Shown here piece by piece: positions 34,034-42,330 of a DNA stretch of 64,000 bases; position 1 is the first letter of the stretch, and each line of letters opens with the position of its first letter. Origin of the DNA: Streptomyces pinistramenti (GTDB taxonomy: Bacteria; Actinomycetota; Actinomycetes; Streptomycetales; Streptomycetaceae); the NCBI RefSeq assembly GCF_020564935.1, contig NZ_JAJCXB010000036.1, forward strand, positions 1 through 64,000, in the 5' to 3' direction. Under the pieces are notes generated by a model. It worked only from the letters and a program-made list of their open reading frames with translations, searched no databases and had not been told where the DNA came from. Position numbers and translations under genes: made by a program.

Positions 34034-35272
34034 ATGGCACGAGTCTGGATCGAGGACCGCAACGGGCACACGGCGTACACACAGGCCGTGGAGAAGGCCA
34101 AGCGGGCCGGGCGCACTCCTCCCGGGCGCTACCGCGTGCGCTGGTACGCCCCGGACGGCAAACCGAAGATGAAGACCCTGGCCCGCAAGGTCGACGCGGA
34201 GGCCGAACGAACGAGGGTGGAATCCCGCCTCGGCGATGGCACCTACCGTGATCCGGCCGCGGGGCGCGTGAAGCTCGCGGAGGTAGCGGAGTCGTGGCTG
34301 GCGGGGCAGGTCCACCTCAAGCGCTCAACACGCAACCGCTACCGGGGTGTTCTCGACGTCCACGTGCTCCCCAAGTGGGGCTCCACCCCGTTGGACCGCA
34401 TCCGCTTCGAAGATGTCTCCGAGTGGCTCGCCGAGATGCTGTCCGGCGATGCGGCGGGCGGCAGGAAGCTCAGCCCCCGCTCGGTCCGCAAGGCGTACGT
34501 CGTCCTCAACCGCGTACTCGGCTTCGCCGTCAAGTCCCGCCGCCTCGCCTTCAACCCGGCCGCCGGTGTCCCCCTGCCCAAGCCGATGCCGGCTGACCAT
34601 GTCTATCTCGACGACATGCAGGTCGAGGCCCTGGCCGATGCGGCAGGCGACTACAGGGTGTTCATCCTCCTGCTCGCCTACACCGGTCTACGCTGGGGCG
34701 AGGCGTCCGCGCTGAAGGTGGGCCGCGTCGACCTCGACGCGTGCCGTGCGCACGTCGTCGAGGCGTACGTTGAGGACAACGGCAAGCTCTACCTCGACAG
34801 CCCCAAGAACCACGAGCGCCGGTCCGTGCCGATCCCGCGGTTCCTCGTCGAGGAGTTGAAGTCCCACGTCGAGGGGCGGGAAGAGGGCGAGCTGCTGTTC
34901 ACCGCACCACAGGGCGGACCGCTGCGTGCGCGCAACTTCCGTCAGCGGTTCTTCGCGCCGGCGGTCACCAAGGCGGACCTTGGCCACCTCAAGCTCACCC
35001 CGCACAAACTGCGGCACACGGCAGCCTCGCTCGCCATCGCCAGTGGCGCGGACGTCAACGTCGTCCAGACCATGCTCGGCCACAAGTCCGCGACCTTGAC
35101 GTTGGACACCTACGGCCACCTCTTCCCCGACCGCCTCGACGAGGTCTCGAAGAAAATGCACAAGCGCCGCGCCAAGCAACTGGCCAAGGCGAAGGCCAAG
35201 CTGGAGAAGGCGGAGAGGAAGGCACGCGAGGCCGCAGGTGTGGTGGCAGACCTGGAGGGCGTCGCAGTGTGA
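34034..35272 (+). CDS. int: Tyrosine site-specific integrase
   Basis: 412 aa from ATG 34034 (AGGGGTG upstream). An N-terminal arm-binding part is followed by a SAM-like core-binding domain (about 78-175; LAEVAESWLAGQ, KLSPRSVRKAYVVLNRVLGFAV). The catalytic domain has Arg220 (TGLRWGEA), His324 and Arg327 (HKLRHTA), His350 (LGHKS) and the nucleophile Tyr360 (LDTYGHL). All active-site residues are present. The gene lies next to the tRNA end of the element, so it should catalyse recombination at the 43-bp att core. The C-terminus has a long Lys/Ala/Glu helix. Confidence 0.95.
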   Translation: MARVWIEDRNGHTAYTQAVEKAKRAGRTPPGRYRVRWYAPDGKPKMKTLARKVDAEAERTRVESRLGDGTYRDPAAGRVKLAEVAESWLAGQVHLKRSTRNRYRGVLDVHVLPKWGSTPLDRIRFEDVSEWLAEMLSGDAAGGRKLSPRSVRKAYVVLNRVLGFAVKSRRLAFNPAAGVPLPKPMPADHVYLDDMQVEALADAAGDYRVFILLLAYTGLRWGEASALKVGRVDLDACRAHVVEAYVEDNGKLYLDSPKNHERRSVPIPRFLVEELKSHVEGREEGELLFTAPQGGPLRARNFRQRFFAPAVTKADLGHLKLTPHKLRHTAASLAIASGADVNVVQTMLGHKSATLTLDTYGHLFPDRLDEVSKKMHKRRAKQLAKAKAKLEKAERKAREAAGVVADLEGVAV

Positions 35273-35350
35273 CGGCTGCCCGATCCGTGCCGAGGTACCC
35301 AAGGAACTGCCCGCCAGAGCAGCGGGCAGCATACGGCGCCAGGGTGCCGC

Positions 35351-35704
35351 TCAGCCGTTACTCGGCCTCTGGTTCATGTGCGGTCGCATGAGGGCATCCA
35401 CTGCCTCGGCAGCGTTGCGCATTGCCACTCGACTGATCTCTTCGGGGACCTTGCGGTCGTCGTAGACGAAGAGACGTCCGTCGACGAGCTGGGTCTTCGG
35501 CTGCCAGTCGAGGCGGCGGCCCGCCTCGCGGGCGGCACGCCGTACGTCCTTGAGCTCGCCCATCTCTTCGAGGTCGCTGCTGCTCAGGATCAGCTGCCCG
35601 TAGTAGCCCTGGTAGCCGGGCTTCAGCTCAGCCTCCATGAGGCTCTCCAGGCGGTCGACCAGGTTGTCATGGCGGCGCTTGGCCAGTTCGTCCTTGGCGG
35701 GCAT
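35351..35704 (-). CDS. Hypothetical protein near right att site
   Basis: 117 aa from ATG 35704, with a GGGGGAGC purine run about 9 nt upstream. Soluble, charged and helical (DELAKRRHDNLVDRLESLME), with a middle part LILSSSDLEEMGELKDVRRA. No enzyme motif or membrane segment is seen. It faces the integrase and lies between it and the right att core. I do not recognise the family. Confidence 0.6.
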   Translation of the reverse strand: MPAKDELAKRRHDNLVDRLESLMEAELKPGYQGYYGQLILSSSDLEEMGELKDVRRAAREAGRRLDWQPKTQLVDGRLFVYDDRKVPEEISRVAMRNAAEAVDALMRPHMNQRPSNG

Positions 35705-35761
35705 CGCGGTACAGCTCCCCCTTGGCGCACACCCCATGTGTGCCAAATCCGTGCCGGAAGC

Positions 35762-35799
35762 CAGAGGCCCTGTCGCCCCAACGGGTGACAGGGCCTCTG
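35762..35799 (-). terminator. tRNA-Arg terminator
   Basis: 13-bp stem, CAGAGGCCCTGTC (35762-35774) with its complement at 35787-35799, plus CCC/GGG pairing inside the loop. It lies directly downstream of the tRNA on the minus strand, at the place matching the hairpin at 10542 beyond the displaced tRNA end. The element therefore brought its own terminator for the tRNA. Confidence 0.75.
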
Positions 35800-35814
35800 A
35801 CCTGCTACTTAAGC

Positions 35815-35857
35815 GTGCCCCCGGCAGGATTCGAACCTGCGACACCCGCTTTAGGAG
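35815..35857 (-). repeat. attR: Right attachment site within tRNA-Arg
   Basis: Identical over 43 bp to 10581-10623. The match starts one base beyond the tRNA 3' end and stops in the anticodon loop; flanking bases differ at both ends. The crossover must lie in this core. Confidence 0.95.
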
Positions 35858-35888
35858 AGCGGTGCTCTATCCCCTGAGCTACGGAGGC
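35816..35888 (-). tRNA. tRNA-Arg (anticodon CCU)
   Basis: Complete cloverleaf on the minus strand. The acceptor GCCTCCG pairs with CGGGGGC (one G-U pair). The D-arm has AGCTCAGGGGATAGAGC, the anticodon stem-loop CCGCT-CTCCTAA-AGCGG has anticodon CCT, and the T-arm contains GGTTCGAATCC. The discriminator is A and CCA is not encoded. The 3' half is supplied by the element. Confidence 0.95.
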
Positions 35889-36259
35889 CGGGGTTTGTAC
35901 GTAACCCGGTTGGAAGCTCAGTGGCTGAGCTTTTGGCCTGGTTGGACAAACCCGCTGGGCGGACGGTCCGTGCGGCGATCGCCTGGTGTGCTCGGCGAAG
36001 GCAGCGGCGGAGATTCCGGCCGACCCCTGACAGGGTAGCGGATGCGTCCCCTGCGGATCGCCCCCGTGGTCTCCCGGCCTTGTTGCCGTCCGCTGACGTG
36101 GGGGTTTGCCGGGGTTCAGGGCCTCGCAAGGGCAGGCCGGTGAGCTGGGGCCGATGGGGGAGGGCGGTGAATTGTTCGTGCCGCCGCTGGTCGGGCGGAG
36201 TGCGTGCCATCACGCTGGTCGCTGCCGCACCGATGGCCGTGGCGACGTCGCCGTCGCGC
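35889..36259. other. Intergenic, no gene seen
   Basis: Chromosomal side of the right att site. Frames are open but show no protein-like sequence or ribosome-binding site. This may be remains of older insertions at the tRNA locus. Confidence 0.4.
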
Positions 36260-37085
36260 TCAAGGGCCACGAGATCGCGAGCCAGGGGCTGGGTGACGGG
36301 GCAGCCGGGCCGCCGCCCGCCACCGTCGGTCCCGTAGCAGGTGATCGCGGTGCGTCAGCAGGAAGAGTCTGAACTTGCGGGTGGGGGTGGTTTCTTGGCG
36401 GTCGTTCATGTGGATCAGGGTGATGTCGCGGTCCGCGCCTGGGGCGTCGACGGTCAGTTCGGTGACGCCGGGGTGGGGTGCGGCGGGGCGGGGAGGAGGG
36501 CCACGCCGAGGACGGCGGCGACCAGGCCGCGGAAGGTTTCCACCTCCTCGCCCCCGAAGGCGATGCGCGGTGTGAAGCCGGCTTCGGTGCACAGCCGGTC
36601 GGTGATCTGGCGCAGGCCGTAGCCCGATGGCAGGGGGGCGAAGGCGTGGTCGCGGACGTCCGCGAGCCGGGCCAGGGGGCTTCCGGCCAGCGGGTGGCAT
36701 GGGGGTACGACCAGTCGCAGTCGCTGCCGGTGGGCCCGGTGGGCGGCCGGGGCGGGCTTGTGCGGCGGTGGTGAGAGAAGGTGAGGTCCAGTTCGCCGGT
36801 GGGCAGCCGGGACAGCAGTGTGGTGCCGTAGTCCTGCATCAGCTGGAAGCGGATGCGCGGGTAGTGCTCGCTGAACTCGCGCAGCAGGTCGGGGACGGTG
36901 GAGGGGCCGGGGGTGTGCGGGAAGCCGAAGGCGATCCGGCCGCTGTGCGGGTCGGCGTCCTCGCGGACCGTCCGGCCGCCTCATTCGACGTGCACGAGGC
37001 GCGTTCGGCGTGGGTGAGGAGGCTGCGGTCGGTGGAGGTCAGCCGGACCCGGCGACCGTGGCGGGCCAGTAGCTGGGGCGGCTGT
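36260..37085 (-). pseudogene. LysR-family regulator, degraded
   Basis: Pieces of one LysR-type regulator lie in order but in three frames. The end of the DNA-binding domain (LLARHGRRVRLTS) is at about 37000-37080 with the first part missing. The start of the ligand-binding domain (LMQDYGTTLLSRLPTGELDLTFSHH) is at about 36770-36840. Its middle (ITDRLCTEAGFTPRIAFGGEE, VETFRGLVAAVLGVALLP) is at about 36480-36700, and its end (GVTELTVDAPGADRDITLIH) is near 36400. At least two frameshifts and an N-terminal truncation are needed, so it is not functional. Confidence 0.75.
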
Positions 37086-37149
37086 GTGGGGGGCGGGGCT
37101 GGCTCTCGGCTTCCACCGGATCCAGGCGTCGCCCTTCGGATACTGCTGA

Positions 37150-37839
37150 TCAGCCGAAGGGCGACGCCGCGGCGGCGGTGTGCTCCTCGGCCAGGGTGCT
37201 CGGACGCGGTGGGGCCGTGAAGGAGATGCCGCCGGCCACCACGGTCGCCAGCTCCAGGAATTCTTCCTGAGCTTCGCGTTCCTCCGTGGACAATACGACC
37301 ACCACCGCCTGGGGAACCCGGGGGAATGCCATCTGGAAGCTGACGGAGAGCACTTCGGCGGCTCCGTCCGCCGGGACTCCGAAGAATGCCCCTGGCACCG
37401 GAATCACGGCGTCCGAAACCACGACCGCAGCCAGTCCCGCGGGCAGCTCGACGATGCCTTTCCGCAGTCCGGCGCCGTCCTCCGTATGCGCGTCAAGCGT
37501 GTGGCGGGCAAAGAGATGGGGGTCTCCTGCGGGTCGGTCGACCACGGATATCTGGCACGTTCCGGTGAGGAGCAGATCGGCGTCCGTGCGCAAGACGAAA
37601 GAGCTGAAGTGGACCAGTCCTTCTTCGGCCAGCTTGCTCAGTGCGGCTTCGAAACTGAGTGCGCTGGTGACCAGTTGCTTCCGGGTTGCCGAAGGGCAGA
37701 TCTGCGCGAGTGCGTCCTAGTTGGCATCCATACGCGCCGCGGCCTCACCCGAGAGATCGATGGGATGGAAGCCTTCGGGCAGCGCGTACCACATCGGCAG
37801 GAGTTCGGACGATGGCGTGGTCACGGATTCTTGGATCAT
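37150..37839 (-). pseudogene. Gene of the type VII-like cluster, in-frame amber codon
   Basis: One continuous frame from ATG 37839 (TGATG overlap with the preceding stop) to 37150, 229 codons, interrupted only by TAG at codon 41 (37717-37719). Coding quality is the same before (SSELLPMWYALPEGFHPIDL) and after it (DALAQICPSATRKQLVTSAL). A TGG-to-TAG change (Trp) would explain it. Restart after the amber has only a TTG candidate at 37593. The middle is hydrophobic and beta-like (GLAAVVVSDAVIPVPGAFFG). The family is not recognised; such genes follow T7SS substrates in Streptomyces and may encode a partner or immunity protein. Confidence 0.7.
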
Positions 37840-39146
37840 CACAGGGCCTTGGCGACGGAGAAAATCCTCTTCAGCGGGTCAACTGCCATACCGGCACCGA
37901 CGAGGCCGTCGTTGATTTCCGTGCCCTGTGTCGCCCTGTCGGTGGTTTTGTCGCTGTGAGTCCAGCCCATGTCCAGGCTCTGGGCGGTAGGCACGGCGAG
38001 ACCTCCGGTTGCCACTGCCTGTGTCACATCAGCGGCCATCTCCGCAGCCCCCTTCGACGAGCCGAGTTTCTGCGCCGCCCATTCGACCGGCGCCCCGATG
38101 ACGCGATTCGAGGGGCTCGCCGCCTTGGCGAATTCGCTGAAGTGCGTGGCGCCGGTCTTCGCCGCCCGCGAGACGGTCGTGGCGGTCTTCGCCACCGCGC
38201 CTGCGCCGCGTGCCGCGCCGAAACCTGCCCGCCCCGCGCCTATGGCCGCCTTGGTCCCTTTGACGGCAGGGCCGACGCCGGGAACCGCGCCGAGCACATC
38301 TCCGCCGAGAGTGGCCCATTCACTGATGTTCTTCGATGTCGGCGGAAACATGTCCTTGCCGCTTTTGATGTACTGGTTGGCGTGCTGGGCTGCCGCGGCC
38401 AGGCTGAGTCCGATGGCGAGCGGCACGAGCACCGGCACGAAGATGGCGGCGATACCGGCGACCGTCGCCGCGATGGTCAGCAGGTCACCGCCGTGCTCGT
38501 CCCACCAGTCCCCGACCGTGTCCCAGAACCCGCCCCCGGGCGCGTGGTCGCTGGCGTGTTTGCGGATCTGGTCGGCGAAGTCCTGTGCAGTGTCCCCGTG
38601 ATGGCGTTCCAGCTTCTTCGCGTCGTCGATGAGGTCCTGCAGCTTGGTGCTCGCGTGATCCAGCGCCTTCCACGCGCTGTCCGCGCGGTCCTGGGCGACA
38701 TCGAGACGGTGCTGGGCGCTGTCGAGTTCGGTCTTGGTCTCGAAAATCTGCCCCGCCAGCTTCAGATCGGGGTGAACACGGGCCGTCTCGTACCGCTGCT
38801 CAGCGCTTTCCGCTTCCTTCCTGGCGCTCTTGGCGTCTTCTTCGAAGTTGTTCGCCTTCACCTTCATGTCGTGCAGCGAATCGCTCCACTCACCCAGCTC
38901 ACCACCCGCGGCCTTGAGCGAGTCATGGGCCCGCTTGAGATAATCGGGAAGGTCCGTCACCTTCTTGGCGAACACCTTGGCCGCGTCTCCGGTCCAGTAG
39001 GAGCTTTCCTTGTCCAAGGAGTCCAGCAGGTCGTAGGTGCTCTTGAGGGTTTCTGCGGTCTTCTTGAGGTTGTCGGCGAGATTGGTCGCCAAGTGCGGAT
39101 GGCCCGGAGTCGGGTTCCAGCCCAGCCCGCTCCAGTCGTCGCTCAC
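37839..39146 (-). CDS. Putative type VII-secreted protein
   Basis: 435 aa; its ATG overlaps the stop of the small gene before it (ATGA). The N-terminal half is long amphipathic helices of the WXG100/LXG kind (about 20-200; NLADNLKKTAETLKSTYDLL, SSYWTGDAAKVFAKKV). A hydrophobic hairpin follows (about 215-255; LLTIAATVAGIAAIFVPVLV), then a Gly/Ala-rich region. No C-terminal toxin domain is visible. It resembles proteins annotated in Streptomyces as putative T7SS-secreted. It belongs to a four-gene operon in which two genes are broken. Confidence 0.75.
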   Translation of the reverse strand: MSDDWSGLGWNPTPGHPHLATNLADNLKKTAETLKSTYDLLDSLDKESSYWTGDAAKVFAKKVTDLPDYLKRAHDSLKAAGGELGEWSDSLHDMKVKANNFEEDAKSARKEAESAEQRYETARVHPDLKLAGQIFETKTELDSAQHRLDVAQDRADSAWKALDHASTKLQDLIDDAKKLERHHGDTAQDFADQIRKHASDHAPGGGFWDTVGDWWDEHGGDLLTIAATVAGIAAIFVPVLVPLAIGLSLAAAAQHANQYIKSGKDMFPPTSKNISEWATLGGDVLGAVPGVGPAVKGTKAAIGAGRAGFGAARGAGAVAKTATTVSRAAKTGATHFSEFAKAASPSNRVIGAPVEWAAQKLGSSKGAAEMAADVTQAVATGGLAVPTAQSLDMGWTHSDKTTDRATQGTEINDGLVGAGMAVDPLKRIFSVAKAL

Positions 39147-39445
39147 TTCGCTCCTCCGCCGGCCTTCGCGAACCCGCTCTCGATCTCTTCTTCGGTCTTT
39201 TCATAGGCATTGAGGATGGCCGGCAACGCTTCGTTGAGCGTCTTCAGTCGCTTCTTCGTTTCCTTCAGCCCGTGCTCCCAGTCGTCCTCGAAGGTCTCGC
39301 ATGCCTTGTCGAGTGGCCGCTTCCCGAGGTTCTTCGGGCCGGTGTCCTTCATCCTGCGCAGAGCCTCTTCCAACTGGCTTTCGCTGTCCTCCAGCTTCTT
39401 CTTCAGCTTCCGCAGCTGAGCCAGATCAGCCGTGAAATCCGCCAT
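39143..39445 (-). CDS. WXG100-like small helical protein
   Basis: 100 aa, entirely helical and charged: two long helices (about 5-35, LAQLRKLKKKLEDSESQLEE, and about 48-95) separated by a bend near GPKNLGKRP. A tryptophan lies near the centre (EDDWEHGLKE), where WXG100 proteins have WxG; the glycine is not in the canonical place. It would be the small partner of the secreted protein it overlaps. Length and position fit an Esx-like factor. Confidence 0.65.
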   Translation of the reverse strand: MADFTADLAQLRKLKKKLEDSESQLEEALRRMKDTGPKNLGKRPLDKACETFEDDWEHGLKETKKRLKTLNEALPAILNAYEKTEEEIESGFAKAGGGAK

Positions 39446-39490
39446 GCCTCCCCCTACTGTTCGATGGACCCGGTTCTTCTCGTACGGCCT

Positions 39491-40284
39491 TTACCCGCGC
39501 GGGTTCTTGTTCTCGTTCTCACGTGCGGCGACGGCCTTCCGGTACGCGGCGACAACCGGACCGTGCATCCGGATTCCTTCTGTGCGCAGCCGCCGGGACC
39601 GCATGATCAACCGGACGCTCAGAACCAGTGGCGCCACGGCGCACACCTGGAGCACCGCGTAAGGCAGCCAGAACCCCCAGGCGACCCCTGCGAAACCCTC
39701 GGCCGCAGGCCGGCCAGCATGGCCAGGGCCGCGCCCACAACGGCCCGGTCGCTCTTGGCGCGGGATTGCTGCAACCCCTTCTCAGCCGATGCCAGGATGG
39801 CTTCGTCCAGGGGGGCGAAGCCATCGCGTTCGCGGACCCGGTGGGCCGCGCGCTGGGCCGCCGCACTCTCCCGCACCGCCTCAGGAGCAGGGCTGCCGCG
39901 CACGTCCGCATCCGTCGCGGAACCCGGCTGCGTGTCCATGCGATAAAAGAGCCACTGTCCTCCGGCCCCATGAGACTGCCGCAGGAAACCCTCTTCACGT
40001 GCGATGTCCTCGGCCTGCCCGGCGGACGTACCCGGATAGCCGGCGGGATCGATTCGCACATGCCCCCGGGCGTTCGGGATCCCTGAACGCAACTCCTGCC
40101 GCAGCTCTTCGGCGCGCTGCTCCGACGGGGCGTTCCTGCGCTGCCTGCGCGTGTCCCAGGAAGCGAAGGCGCCGAAAAGCAACAACACCCCGAGGACAGC
40201 TGCCGCCCACTTCAGAAAGCCGGAATCGGCATGTCCGCCCGGCGGAGCCGCCCACCCGCCGACAGCAAGAAATACCTGGCTCAT
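39491..40284 (-). pseudogene. Membrane protein of the type VII-like cluster, frameshifted
   Basis: From ATG 40284 (AAAGGGGTGGGC upstream) the frame gives a membrane helix (FLKWAAAVLGVLLLFGAFAS), a long soluble helical region and a second hydrophobic stretch (RAVVGAALAMLAGL). At about 39710 the sensible protein continues in another frame (GVAWGFWLPYAVLQVCAVAP, VRLIMRSRRLRTEGI) to a TAA at 39491. Without correction the product ends with an Arg/Cys-rich tail at 39619. CTGCGGCC-like repeats at the junction may have caused a small deletion. Function unknown. Confidence 0.65.
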
Positions 40285-40391
40285 GCCCACCCCTTTATCC
40301 GCACCGGAAATGCGAGGCTCGGTCTCCCCAAAGGCCGGACGTGGCACGGCCGTTACCCGCCCGCCTGAGGAACAGGAGCTGAAGGAGAAGC

Positions 40392-40646
40392 ATGCCGACG
40401 CTCGGCAGCGAAACGAATCCGGTCGGTTTCGCCGACGCCACATCCCACACAACGGTGCGCTTTCCCGTTGGGGATACGTGTGATGAAGGGATGCGTGACG
40501 TGGATATCTGTGCCATGCGATCGGCCCCACCCGGAAGAGTGTTTTCCCCTGCTCGCCGACCAGGCTTCCCGGCACACCAAAACAAACCTACACGGAGCCT
40601 GTGCCGCGTTGCACTCCGGTTCGTTTGCCGCAGGCGATATCCATGA
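40392..40646 (+). CDS. Short protein coupled to the PGM1-like ligase; precursor candidate
   Basis: 84 aa with a strong ribosome-binding site (CTGAAGGAGAAGC just before the ATG). Its TGA overlaps the next ATG (ATGA), so the two are co-translated. The N-terminal part (PTLGSETNPVGFADATSHTT) looks like coding sequence; the C-terminal part is Arg/Pro/Cys-rich. No domain is recognised. PGM1-type ligases extend ribosomal peptides in pheganomycin biosynthesis, so a precursor or carrier peptide is a reasonable guess, without proof. Confidence 0.5.
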   Translation: MPTLGSETNPVGFADATSHTTVRFPVGDTCDEGMRDVDICAMRSAPPGRVFSPARRPGFPAHQNKPTRSLCRVALRFVCRRRYP

Positions 40647-42328
40647 CGGCAACCCTCCACCGGACCCGGGGAACAGGTTCACCCCGAGGAACAACAACCC
40701 CACCCCCGAACACGCCCCCCAACACCCCACGTTGCCCGCATCCGACCGCGACGCTGGTTCCCATGTGTTCACACTGTGCAAGCCGCGCCGGGTCCAGTGG
40801 TTCCCGTCGCGCGGGCCATGACGGCGACGCCTCCTGTCGGCCGGCCCGGATCTGTATTCAGAGCAGGGAGTGCAGTCCGCAGCTGCTGGAGCGGCTGACG
40901 GGCGCGACCCTGTTTCCCGAGCGTTTTCTCGGCTCGGCCGTCGTCAATACCGTCTGCCGTTCCGGCGGGCATCTGCTGTATGTGACGGCGCCGCCGGTGG
41001 CCGACGCGGACCAGCAGGTCGACTACTACCTCGGGCTGCTTCCCGAGAGGCCGGAGCGTGGCGCGGAGCGGGCCCGGATCCGGCTTGTGGGGCTCGACGA
41101 CCGTTCGCCGCGCTGGCTGAGCGAGAAGATTCTCGATCCCGGCAGTGCGGACGCGGCGCGGGTGCGTGCCGTGCTCCGTGCGTTCGTCGAGCGGGAAGAG
41201 GGCAACGGGCGGTGCGTCGGGCTGAGTTACTTCGAGCCGTCCGAGCCCTTGGAGCGGCTGGGCCGCGATCTGGGGGTGCCGGGTGACCAGGCCCACTCGT
41301 CGTGCATCCCGCTGGGCACCAAGCACGCGGGACGCGAACTCCTGCGCAGCGCAGGTGTCGAGGTCCCGCAGGGCAGCGCGCTGTGCCACACCCTCACGGA
41401 GCTGGCCGGGGAGATGGCACACCTGGTGCGCAGGGGGTGCCGGAGGTTTGTGGTGAAGCTGAACAGCACCGCGTACGGCGGCGGTCTCGGCAATGCGCTG
41501 CTCGACCTCGGGGACATCGGGGATCTCGTGCCCGCTGCGGACGGGCAGGACGGGCAGGACGACGGCCGGCTCGCCGACCGTATTCTTGCCCGGTTGCCGG
41601 ATGCCGTGCTGATGGACGTCAAGATCACCTGGCAGGACTTCGCCGAGGCGGTCGAACGCGAAGGCGCCCTCGCGGAGGAACTGCTGGCGGCCGACGAACT
41701 CCTCAGCCCCAGCTTCCAGGGCAGGATCGGCGACGACGGTACGGTGGCGGCCGTCTCCACGCACGACCAGGTGCTCAGCGGCTCGGGCCAGACCTTCACC
41801 GGATGCGCCTTCCCGGCGGACGCCGCGTACCGCCGGGCCGTCATCGGCCACGGCCTGCGGGTCGGCCGCGCCCTGCGGGAGCGCGGGGTGACCGGCGGGG
41901 ACTACGGCGTCGACTTCCTCGCCCTGCGTTCGGCTGCCGGATGGCGGCTCGTCGGCTGTGAACTGAACCTCCGCGCGACCGGAACCAAGCACGCCTTCAC
42001 CATGGCCGGCGGCCTCCTGGGCGTCGCGCCGACGGAAGACGGCCGGCTGATCGTCGACGGCGCGGAGCGCGTGTACGAAGCGTCGGACGGCATCATGGAC
42101 ACCCGCTACCGAGGGCTCAGGCCCGCCCGGCTGATCCGCGCGATCAGCGGGTCACCGCTGCGCTACGACCACGTCAGCAGGACCGGAGTCGTGCTGCACA
42201 TGCTGAGCGCAGTGGTCACGTACGGGAAGTTCGGCGCCGTGTGCATCGGCCGGAACGGTGCGGAAGCCGGCGCCATGATGCGCGGGGTCCGGGCCCTCGT
42301 CGACGGGCTCGTCGCGGCCGGGCCGTAG
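40643..42328 (+). CDS. PGM1-like ATP-grasp peptide ligase
   Basis: 561 aa from the ATG at 40643, chosen for its ATGA overlap. The first 90 residues are Pro/Thr-rich, and ATG 40763 is an alternative start. The body shows the PGM1-type ATP-grasp pattern: HLLYVTAPPVADADQQVDYY, YLGLLPERP, IPLGTKHAGRELLRSAGVEV, then RRFVVKLNSTAYGGGLGNAL (the ATP-grasp lysine and glycine loop) and GDYGVDFLALR with GCELNLRATGTKHAF (metal/ATP ligands). It would form an amide bond using ATP. The gene converges with the hydrolase at 42331, 2 bp away. Confidence 0.8.
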   Translation: MTATLHRTRGTGSPRGTTTPPPNTPPNTPRCPHPTATLVPMCSHCASRAGSSGSRRAGHDGDASCRPARICIQSRECSPQLLERLTGATLFPERFLGSAVVNTVCRSGGHLLYVTAPPVADADQQVDYYLGLLPERPERGAERARIRLVGLDDRSPRWLSEKILDPGSADAARVRAVLRAFVEREEGNGRCVGLSYFEPSEPLERLGRDLGVPGDQAHSSCIPLGTKHAGRELLRSAGVEVPQGSALCHTLTELAGEMAHLVRRGCRRFVVKLNSTAYGGGLGNALLDLGDIGDLVPAADGQDGQDDGRLADRILARLPDAVLMDVKITWQDFAEAVEREGALAEELLAADELLSPSFQGRIGDDGTVAAVSTHDQVLSGSGQTFTGCAFPADAAYRRAVIGHGLRVGRALRERGVTGGDYGVDFLALRSAAGWRLVGCELNLRATGTKHAFTMAGGLLGVAPTEDGRLIVDGAERVYEASDGIMDTRYRGLRPARLIRAISGSPLRYDHVSRTGVVLHMLSAVVTYGKFGAVCIGRNGAEAGAMMRGVRALVDGLVAAGP

Positions 42329-42330
42329 TC

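Larger units (their letters stand above)
10581..35857. mobile_element. 25.3-kb integrative and mobilizable element in tRNA-Arg(CCU)
   Basis: Bounded by an exact 43-bp repeat derived from tRNA-Arg. The tyrosine integrase lies at the tRNA end, with an Xis-like gene, a replication-type ATPase, MobC and relaxase inside. No TraB/FtsK-type translocase or mating-pair genes are present, so it looks mobilizable rather than self-transmissible. Accessory cargo includes an SRA-HNH nuclease, membrane proteins and an 11-gene nucleotide/sugar metabolism cluster. Confidence 0.9.

Noticed and set aside
33560..34315. 251-codon minus-strand frame overlapping the integrase start
   Set aside because: Crosses the AT-rich control region and the integrase 5' end; no motif, and the integrase is certain.
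37717..37719. TAG as selenocysteine/pyrrolysine-type recoding
   Set aside because: Selenocysteine uses TGA, pyrrolysine systems are not expected in Streptomyces, and TAG serves as a normal stop elsewhere in the window. Mutation or sequence error is simpler.
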